NCBI RefSeq assembly: GCF_000313135.1
Contig: NW_004457406.1
Location: 87,464 to 139,375 of the forward strand
DNA from: Acanthamoeba castellanii str. Neff
Lineage: Eukaryota; Discosea; Longamoebia; Acanthamoebidae
Reading direction: 5' to 3'
Length of the DNA: 51,912 nt
Part shown: piece by piece, positions 43,741-51,912 of the stretch
Layout: each line of letters starts with the position of its first letter
Numbering within the stretch: position 1 is the first letter of the stretch
The notes under the pieces: generated by a model
The model's database searches: none
What the model was told of the DNA's origin: nothing
The model's input: the letters and a program-made list of their open reading frames with translations, nothing else
Made by a program: the position numbers and the translations under genes

Positions 43741-44013
43741 GCGACCGTCATGGTGATGACCATCAGAGTGTTGGGGGGGGGGTGTACAAGACCGTCGTTT
43801 TCGTGTTTCATTTTTTGTACACGAGCCAACAAAACGCTGAGCGGGCATTGGCGCGGAAAAGGGGGCAGAGGCCCACGGGAGCGCAGCACCGGCGCGTTGT
43901 GCCATTGGTCGGCACTGACGGAATTCATCTTGCTGTTTTCTTGATGACCGCCCGATAAAATGAAGGCGTGGCCCAGACGGCTCCTTGTACCTAACTTCTC
44001 ACACTCGGAAAAC

Positions 44014-45689
44014 ATGAAGGCCTTCGTTGCCGTCCTGGGCCTGCTTGCCCTCTGCGTCTATGCCTCGGCTGGTACCAACTCATTACCACTGAATCGATTG
44101 GATCGATCATCTGATGAACTGCAGATGGAACTGTAGATGACACTGTTTTTAATATAATGTGTTGCGACGCAGAGCTGGCGCCGCTGCACAAGGCCGTTTC
44201 CGGCCAGGCTATTGCGGACGAGTACATCGTCCTCATGAAGCCCGACATGCTCCACGAGGAGTGTACGTGTCACTCATCTTCGCTTTCGTTTTCGTTCCCT
44301 TTGAAAACGCGAAGCCCTTTTCGTTCTTTTTTTGTTTTATTACTTTTCCGTAATTAATTTTTTGGCTCGTGCTCGTGTAGGGGAGGGTTATGTGAGCGAC
44401 ATGACCAGGCTTTTCGCCGCCGACGTCGATGGCGAGGTCCTCAACACCTGGATCATTGGCAACTCCTTCAAGGCGCTCCACGTCAAGACCTCCTCCTAGT
44501 ACGTCGTGGTCCCACAGTACCCCATTGTTTTTTTTTTTTTTGATTGTTGTAAAACTGCCCACTAATATTTTTTGTATTTGATGTGTAGCGCTGTCCAGTT
44601 CCTCAGGAGCCACCCCGCCGTGGAGCTGATCGAGGAGAACCAGGTCCGCACTCTCCAGGCCTGCCGCTCCGAGAGCGGCGCCATCTGGGTATGTCACCGC
44701 ACACGCACACGAGCCAACGAAAGTCTAACCTCTTGTTTTCCACCCCCGCTCTCAAGTAGAACTTGCAGAGGATTGAGACCCACGCCATGTCGGGTGTCAA
44801 CGGCAAGTACACCTGGGACCAGACCGCCTCCAGCGTCGACGCCTACATCATCGACACGTACGTTCTTCACCATTTCCTGATTCGCACACTGTTTGTGGGC
44901 CAATGCTGACGTGGCACCGCACACAGTGGTATCCTGACGACGCACCAGGAGTTCGCCGGTCGCGCCATCTGGGGCAACAACTTCGCCGGTGACCGCAAGG
45001 ACACCGACTGCAACGGTCACGGCACCCACGTCGCCGGTACTGTCGGCGGCACCACCGTGGGCGTGGCCCGCGGCGTCACCCTGATCGCCGTCAAGGTGCT
45101 CGGTTGCGACGGCAGCGGCACCGCGGCCGGCGTCATCTCCGGCATTCAGTGGACCGCCGAGAACGCCCGCAAGCGCGGCCGCAAGTCGGTGGCCAACATG
45201 TCGCTCGGCGGCGGCTACTCGTCGGTCGAGAACCGCGCCGTCGCGGCCGTGGTCGACGCCGGCGTGCCGTTCGCCGTCGCCGCCGGTAACGAGGACCAGA
45301 ACGCGTGCAACGTGAGCCCGGCCTCGGAGGCCAAGGCCATCACCGTGGGCGCCACCTACTTCACCGGCGGCCTGGGCTCCGGCCAGGACATCCGCGCGTC
45401 GTTCTCCAACTGGGGCACCTGCGTCGACATCCTGGCGCCCGGCCAGGCCATCAAGTCGGCCTGGATCGGCTCCAACAGCGCCTACAACACCATCTCCGGC
45501 ACGTCGATGGCCTCGCCCCACGTGTGCGGCGTGGCTGCGCTGATCTTCGGTGCCCACCCGTCCTACTCGGCCGACGCGGTCAAGTCCAAGATCCTGGCCG
45601 ACTCGACCTCCAACGCCATCGACCTCAAGTGCACCAAGAGCGGCTGCTCGAGCACCCCCAACAAGCTGCTCTACACCGCCCCGTGCTAG
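44014..45689 (+). CDS. secreted subtilisin-like (proteinase K family) serine protease
   Basis: Six exons (44014-44071, 44173-44262, 44381-44498, 44589-44688, 44760-44857, 44927-45689) sum to 409 codons, 408 residues. A signal peptide (AFVAVLGLLALCVYASA) is encoded by exon 1. An I9-type propeptide follows (ADEYIVLMKPDM, VQFLRSHPAVELIEENQ). The S8 catalytic domain has Asp in DAYIIDTGI (an intron falls between the Thr and Gly codons), His in CNGHGTHVAGT, the oxyanion Asn region VPFAVAAGNEDQ, and Ser in GTSMASPHVCG. The protein ends in a short Cys-containing segment. Such enzymes are secreted and digest protein in feeding amoebae. The main exon is long and GC-rich with no intron. A GATAAAATG word lies about 55 bp upstream of the ATG and may be a TATA-like element. 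Confidence 0.95.
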
Positions 45690-45890
45690 ACCAGTTGTAG
45701 AAGTCGCACTCTGCTCCCCCCAACCCTCTTTGTGTAGTACTCGCCCTCTCTCGGTGGGCACCCCACTTGGATAAACTTGTCGCCATTTGGGCTCTTCACG
45801 TTGTTGTTCTTCAACCTTCACCCCCATCTCTTTCTACTTGAAGTGTTGCACCTTCACAACACGCTTCTCGTTCTACTTGCGCGTAGCGGC
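45690..45890. other. convergent 3' spacer
   Basis: About 200 bp between the stops of the subtilase (plus) and the PAS gene (minus). It is pyrimidine-rich on the plus strand. No gene is seen. Confidence 0.4.
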
Positions 45891-48010
45891 TCAGCAGTCC
45901 GAGCTGGGCGGGAAGAAGCCGCTGAGCGGTGGAGAAGAGGCCGAGGAGAAAGACGAAGACGAAGACGAAGAGCAGGTGCTGTGGTCGTCCTCGAAGAGAA
46001 GGAATTCGTGCCAGGCCCCCTCGGCCCCGGTGGTGGGCGTGTAGGGCGGCACGAGCGGCGACGGCGCGGGAGCATCGAAGTTGTGGTGACCGCCGCGCAC
46101 AGCCAGCGCGGAGGCCTGCATCGTCTCCTCGGCAACCTCCCGCCCCACTTCTTCCCACTCCTCCTTCTCTCTCACGCGCAACTCTACAGATTGTCGTGCG
46201 TGCGTGCGTGTGCGTGCGTGCGTGCGTGCGGTGTGTGAGAAAGAAGTGAGACCATCAAAAGCGGGATGTCGGGCGGAACCTTCGATAGAGAAAGGCAGGT
46301 AGTCCCTTGCCAGGACTTCGTCGACGCACATCACGGCGTAGGTGAGCTGCGCAGACGCGGCACCGTGAGCAATAAAATAAAAGTAATGAAACAAATAAAA
46401 ATAATTACGATAACATAAGAATAATAAAAGAATGTGAGTCCGCCGGTGGTGTACCTGCCCATCGGAGCTCCAGAAGAATTGGTTGCGTGCCGCGACTTTG
46501 ACGAGGTATCCGTCCTTGTGCTCGAGGTGGATGCAATGCTGGACGATGTCGCCCATTCCGACGCGAAACCTGTTCATGGTGGTGTCGAGGTGCCGTGGCG
46601 GCGTTAGGCGACCACCACTCAACTCAACTCTGGCGTGGTGTGGCGTGTGTACCCATCTCGCCAGGAGCGGCTGAACTCGAACTTTTGGTGCCGCGGGACC
46701 AGCGAGAACATTTCTCGGCCGAGCAGCTCAGCCTGGTGTACGGATTGAGTGTGGGTGTGTGGGTGTGTGTGGGTGGGTGTGACGGGCAGTTATAACACCG
46801 CGCACAGCGTCAGCAGACACACACACATCAAGTATGCGTACCATTGAGAAGCCGGTGATGTCGCAAAACTGGTGCGTGGCGAACGTGGTGCTCGAACGGG
46901 ATTTCTTCCCATGCGGGACCGTTAGCACCGCTATCGCTTTCCTGGATGAGCCAAAGCGATCAGAAGAAGAATGAGGAAGAATGAAGAAGAATGAAGAATG
47001 AAGAATGAAGAATGAAGGCGGAGAGTACTGGAGGTCGTCGACAACGAAGCGGCTCGGAGAGAGGTTGTAGCGTTGGAGGAAGGGGAAGCAGCAAAGCACC
47101 TCCTCACTCAGAACATCTCCATTGTTGCTGCCGGTCGCACCACCACCACCACCGTCGTCATCGTCATGGCTCACTCTTCTTCGCTTGGGCGAGCTCACGC
47201 TGGCGAACGAAGATGATGAAGATGAAGATGAAGACGACGATGATGATGTAGAAGAAGTGGAAGAGGAAGAAGACGGCGTGAGATAGGAATAGCGGGCGAC
47301 GCCGTGGCGCGACGCGGCGACTTGCGCCAATTGGATGCGGAGTTGCGAGTTGTCGTCCTCGAGCTGCTGCAGGCGTCGCTGCATCTCCTGGACGTCGCCC
47401 TGGAGCTGCTCCATGCCGCGCACCCTCTTCTTCATCCCGTGGACCTTGTCCGTCATCGCGCGCATGTCCTCCTTCAGCGCGATGATCGTCTCCACCAGAA
47501 AGCTGGTCGTCACCCCGCTCAGGCCCTGGTTCTCCGCAGCTGCTGCCGACGCCGGCGGTTGTGCCGATGGTGCTGATGTGTTGACTTGTCGCCCGTAGTG
47601 TTGTTGTTGGTGGTGTCGATCCTGGGTCGGTGCGGCTGTGGCTTCTCGATCGAGAGGAGACGGTGATGGCAACGATGGCGTTGGTGGTGCTGTGGCGGCG
47701 GCTGCAGCTGCTGGCGAAGCTGATGATGGCGGAGGCGCGAATGAATCACAGGCCTGCGGCAGGATCTTCACCATGCGAGGCACGCCTGATGGTGGTGACG
47801 ATGGTGAAGATGACGATGCATCACCAACAACCACGACGTGTGGATGTGAGTGCACACAAGAAAGGCGTGAGCTTCTACTTGAGTCGACAAGAAAAAAAGG
47901 GGGAGGTTGGGCGTACCCGGGGAGGGGACCTGGCGGGCTGGGCGGCCTCGCTTGGAGGGCGGGCGGAAGCACCGTTCGGGCATGCCCAACCGCACACATC
48001 GCTCGCATGG
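45891..48010 (-). CDS. coiled-coil and PAS-domain protein, probably nuclear
   Basis: The stop is at 45891. The N-terminal exon (about 47045-47770) encodes a Pro/Ala/Gln-rich region, then a coiled coil (SFLVETIIALKEDMRAMTDK, MQRRLQQLEDDNSQLRIQL), a Ser run, and SSPKRRRVSHDDDD, a classic basic nuclear-signal pattern next to an acid stretch. The following exons splice in phase into a PAS domain: FATHQFCDITGFSM, AELLGREMFSLV, then FRVGMGDIVQHCIHLEHKDG and LTYAVMCVDEV. The C-terminus is Ser-rich. PAS folds bind small ligands or partners; together with a coiled coil and nuclear signal, a transcription regulator is a fair inference. No DNA-binding domain is visible. The 5' end is uncertain: ATG codons occur near 47772, 48002 and 48010. 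Confidence 0.7.
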
Positions 48011-48242
48011 CAGAACCCTTCACCCCATAACATCGAGTTATTATTTTTTTGATTAATAATGAAAGGCGGGAAAAATGGAGGTGAACAGAGGATCAGAAGA
48101 AGGAGGAAAGGGGGGGGCACCTGTCGCACGCGGTTCGAGCAAGACGGCACAACGCACAGCTCATTGTGTTCTCTTTTGTTGCGTTTTGTTTCAATTTTTG
48201 GGTTTTTGTTTTTTCAATCTTGTTTCGGTTTTTCTTGTAGAC

Positions 48243-51200
48243 ATGGAGAAGCAGATGCAGCGGGAAGAGGATGGAGGGCTTGTGGATAGTGAGGCGGACG
48301 GAGGGGGGCACCACCACCATGCCGATGAGGCCAGGCTCGAGGTGGGTGGTGAGGTCCTGCCGCTCGAGCTCACCATCCACGTCCTCTCCTTCCTCGATGC
48401 ACGAGATCGGCTCTCCCTCGCCCTCGTGTCCCGCCCCTTCCGCGTCCTAGCCGACGACGACCTGTACCCCCCCTCTTCTCCGCCCATTCTTTTTTATTCT
48501 CCTTTTTCAATAAATAAATAGCAAATAAATAATTAAATCTCGAGATTAGTCAAATAATAAATAGGAATTATTACTTATTTATTCTATTTCTACTTGTTTT
48601 TCTTTGCAGGCAGTGGAGGCGGTTGTACGCGCGGGAGTGGTTCAGGGAGGGGAGCGAGGCGCCCAACGGGCAGGCCTGGGAGCGTCGGCCGCTGCCCAAG
48701 GTCAAGGACGTCACGTCGTGGAAGCTCCTCTTCCGCCTCCGCACCCAGACCGAGCGCGCCCACTTCCCCAGGAAACAACAACCCACACGCCGCGACGTAG
48801 CCGACGACGATGATGCTCATGGCGGCGGTGGTGATGGTGATGGTGGTGGTGATGCGTCGTCCGCTTCATCACCACCACCGCCGCCGCAGTTGGTCGGAGA
48901 AGACGGTGATGATGGTGGTGATGGTGATGATGGTGGCGACGGGGAGGTCGTGCTGCCGAAGGAGCCGTGGGTGGCGCGGGAGAAGCGGAACGGCCGCAGC
49001 TACTGCTTGTGGGGCGACTACCTGCGCCAGAAGCTGCCCCAGGTCACCACGGTACCCCCCGCGCGCAGCATTACACTACGACTGCTGGCTCTACGCACTC
49101 GGCACCAACAACACTCACGCGTCCGCGTGTCGTATTGTGTCGTATTGTGTCGTGTGTGTGTGTGGTGAGCAGGACGAGGATGATCCGGTGCAGCTGAAGG
49201 AGGACCGGGACATCATGGAGGTGCGGTCGCTGTACCTCATCTGCCGCGAGGAGTTCCTCTCCGCCCTCTCCTACAAACTCGTACGCCCCCTTACCACACG
49301 CGCACACCACGCGCACACCGCACACACCACACGCACCACACACACACGGCTCATGAGTTGCATCGCGGTGTGCAGACGCCGGAGGAGCAGTTCAAGATCT
49401 ACTTTTCGTTGGGCGACGTCACCCACGAGTTCTCGATCTACCAGCGCCACTTCCCACACAACCCCGCCCGTACGCGCGCCCCTCCCTCCCTCTTCCCCTC
49501 CTTGACCCCCGCCAGGCCTTGGCCAATTCAATTCGACCATTGAACTGGACCTATGTCGACGCACGCACACGCACCACGCACACGCACACGCACCACCGCA
49601 CACGCATGGCACAGACCTGCGGGAGTGGTACGAGGCCGCGTGCGAGGCGTTCGAGAAGTCCCTTCAGACCACCACCGTGTCGGTCCGTGACAAGAGCAGC
49701 ACCCTGTGCGCTTGGGCTGGTACGAGAACTCCTCTCAGTCCGAAGAAGAAGAAGAAGAAGAAGAAGAAGAAACAAACCAACGATGGTTCGGTTGGTGCTG
49801 ATATTCGCTGCGTGGCACGCGCGCAGGTGTGATACGGGACTACGCCAACAGCGGGGTCGGTGGCGATGAGCAGACCGACCGGCTCTTTCAGCTCGCCTAC
49901 GCCAAGTACCAGGTACGCCGCTTCGTTCGTTCGTTCGCTGCGATGATTGTTATGACGACAAATGGCGCCAACGCTTTGAGCTGACGAAACGGATTTGAAT
50001 CGAATCGTGCGACGCGCAACGCCAACCACACCATCAACATCAACAGGAGGCGTTGGAGCTGTACGGGCGCAAGCGACCGGACTACCTACTTATCGAAAAC
50101 TGGGCCTACGCCATTCGCGAGCACGCCAACTTCAACGTCCGCATCAACAACCACCCCGTACGCGCGCCTCTTTCTCAGGCCATGGTCGACATTTACATTT
50201 CTCTTCATACACGTCTTTGTTTATTTCTATATATCTACATATCGTGGCGCTTTTGGTTGATTGGTCGGTCGGGTTCACTGCTGACGTGTGGGACCTGGAC
50301 CTGGGCACGCGCGAACAGGAGGCCGAGCGGCGTTTCGACGAGTGCTTCAGCAAGTACGAGATGTGCAATTCTCTGCATTCCGACTCCATCGTGCTCAGCA
50401 ACTGGGCCGGTACGCGCGCACCGCTCCCACACTCCATCTCTCTCCACCGCACATTGGCACTGACACTTACACTGTGTCGTTGCCGTGCCGTGCCGTGCCG
50501 TGTCGTGCCGTGTCGTTGGTCGTGTCGTGAGCAGATGCACTTCGTGAGAAGGCCGAGATAGTGGACGGAGAGGGGAGAGACAGCCTCTTCAAGCAAGCCC
50601 ACTTGAGATATAAGGTACGCGTGTACCGCATGTGTGTCGTATCGCACGCGCGCGCGCTTGCTTGCGTGCTTGCTCATCGGTCGCTTGGTGTCGTGCGTGT
50701 GTGCGTCGACGCTTTCGACAGCTCTCGTTCGCGCTCGACGCCATGGACTGCCTCACGTTGTGCAACTGGGCGATGCTCTATTGCCTGCGAGCGCGCACCT
50801 GCCACGCCCGCGCGCAAGCCCTCCGAGAAGACATCCGCCGATGCCAGGAAGACATCATCGGGTAACCAGCCAACCAGCCAACGCTTTGCTTTTTCTTCTC
50901 GGCCCGCGACCCATCGCCCACGCGTGTCGTGTCGTGTCGTGTGTGTCGTGGCATTGTTCGCGTGGTACAGAAGTGATGAGGAGGCGGTGCGGGCGAAGGA
51001 AGTCGAGGCGGCGAAGGCGGAGGCCGACTACCGGCGGCTGGTGGCGACGGGGAAGGCCAAGCTCGAGTTCGGCATCGCGGAGGGGGACCTCTGGACCTAC
51101 TTCTGCATGGCTCGCCTCTGCGCCGGTACCGCCCCGCCCCGTCCACCAATAATATCGCATGCGGCGTGTGGCGGTGTCATTAATCCGATTGGACGAATGA

Positions 51201-51462
51201 TAGCGGCGTGTGAGGCGGAGGAGTGCAGAGAGTGGATGACCAAGTGCGCGTCCAAGCGATACCTGTCCAAGGTACGGGAAAGAGAAACACACACGACACA
51301 CGACACACGCACGGGCTCACAAACCACGCGGCTACATCTATATAAACACAGGCAAAGGAGTCGCAGTTGGCCGACTTTGCGTTCGTGAAGGATCTGGCCT
51401 GGTTCCAGGACATGCAGCATCAACAGCAGGCCGAGGCCACCACGCGCCTCCACGCAGAGTGA
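48243..51462 (+). CDS. F-box protein with repeated TPR-like helical units
   Basis: The start is the ATG at 48243 (MEKQMQREEDGGL), preceded by a T-rich stretch and GTAG. Residues about 37-75 are an F-box (LPLELTIHVLSFLDARDRLS, LALVSRPFRVLADDDL), which would link to Skp1 and a cullin ligase. The second exon begins QWRRLYAREWF, as after many F-boxes, and runs into an Asp/Gly-rich linker. The C-terminal half is a series of helical units of about 50 residues that share a core NWA or CAWA followed by a charged helix: CAWAGVIRDYA, ENWAYAIREHA, SNWADALREKA, CNWAMLYCLRA, each preceded by a unit such as LFQLAYAKYQEALEL. Two introns fall right after the WA. The stop is at 51460-51462. The F-box is likely to bring a bound target to ubiquitination; the target is unknown. 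Confidence 0.78.
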
Positions 51463-51735
51463 AGAAAAGAGACTCGACTGTTGTGTGTTGTGAAATTCTT
51501 GCGGTGATGGCGCGGAAATTCGCGAAGGGGTGAGCTGTCACGTGTGACCATGATGGTAAGTTACTAGTTGGTGGTGGATCTTGTGCCCATGTAAAGAGAA
51601 CAAGGTCCCAGTCCCCGAACTGTTAAAAGGCGGAGAGCCCACAGGCTCACATGCTCTCAACACCCAAGCTCTCGCAGCATCAACAACACGACCAATACAT
51701 ACAGCTCAGTACAAAACAACACCACCATCAGAAGA
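51463..51735. promoter_or_regulatory. upstream region of the secreted-protein gene
   Basis: 273 bp with no exon. A GTTAAAAGGCGG word at about 51623-51634 lies roughly 105 bp upstream of the next ATG and may be a TATA-like element. The leader close to the ATG is rich in CAACAA and ACAACACCACC. Confidence 0.4.
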
Positions 51736-51912
51736 ATGAGGCTCACCACCGTTCTGCTCCTCCTGTGCGCCGCTCTCGCTCTTGCCGCGCTGAGCGCTGA
51801 AGGTACCCTCTCGCATGTTGCAACTTGCTCTGCCGATCACTGGTCTGAACGTGTCGTGTGTGCGCACCACACAGCCAACCGCGGACCCACTGACCGGGAT
51901 CCTGCCCCGTAC
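51736..51912 (+). CDS. 5' end of a gene for a secreted protein (truncated by window)
   Basis: From ATG at 51736, exon 1 encodes a clear signal peptide (RLTTVLLLLCAALALAALS) and splices at GAAG|GTACCC. The next exon starts after CACACAG near 51872 and reads in phase into ANRGPTDRDPAPY before the window ends. The mature part is too short to assign. An extracellular or lysosomal protein is inferred from the signal peptide alone. Confidence 0.65.
   Translation, partial: MRLTTVLLLLCAALALAALSAEGTLSHVATCSADHWSERVVCAHHTANRGPTDRDPAPY

Noticed and set aside
1..51912. Transposons, tRNA or rRNA genes
   Set aside because: No transposase, reverse transcriptase, terminal repeats, tRNA-like boxes or rRNA segments could be recognised on either strand.

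Overview
This window looks like nuclear DNA of a free-living amoeba. Acanthamoeba, or a close amoebozoan relative, is the best guess. Coding exons are GC-rich and genes are split by many short introns of about 50-150 nt. Donors are mostly GTACG or GTGCG and acceptors mostly CAG. Introns are full of CGTGT/CACGA and GTGCG words and CA/GT tracts. The standard code is used and gene content is plainly eukaryotic (COPI coatomer, PTEN, Snu13, mitochondrial cytochrome c1). The genus is an inference; no rRNA or other marker gene is present.

I support 20 full gene models, plus two partial genes at the window edges and one truncated copy beside an assembly gap. From left to right: the end of an unknown gene; a large Ser/Thr kinase gene (-); SNU13 (-); an Abraxas/FAM175-type MPN pseudo-deubiquitinase (-); an F-box protein with a GTPase-like C-terminal half (+); a PX protein with a LURP-one-like tail (-). 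Next comes an assembly gap flanked by duplicated sequence, two paralogous tiny genes (-), a PH-domain protein (-), PTEN (-), a very long HEAT-type gene (-), and a type II membrane O-fucosyltransferase-like protein with a luminal SH3 domain (-). Then a small helical orphan (+), cytochrome c1 (-), a coiled-coil/KCTD-BTB/TLDc protein (-), beta'-COP (+), an amidohydrolase (-), a calcineurin-B-like EF-hand protein (+), a secreted subtilase (+), a coiled-coil/PAS protein (-), an F-box protein with TPR-like repeats (+), and the start of a secreted protein (+).

The genes do not form one pathway. Themes that recur are phosphoinositide and membrane traffic (PTEN, PX, PH, COPI), ubiquitin-linked adaptors (two F-box proteins, a BTB protein, an Abraxas-like protein) and the secretory pathway. 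Intergenic spaces are short: divergent starts can be 98 bp apart and convergent stops 120-400 bp apart.

Exon chains for SNU13, Abraxas-like, F-box/GTPase-like, PTEN, CYC1, the helical orphan, COPB2, EF-hand and subtilase were worked out by hand and each adds up to an intact frame. The other genes are given as spans, with exons identified by protein similarity and splice-site shape. All coordinates come from reading the sequence; no database search was run.
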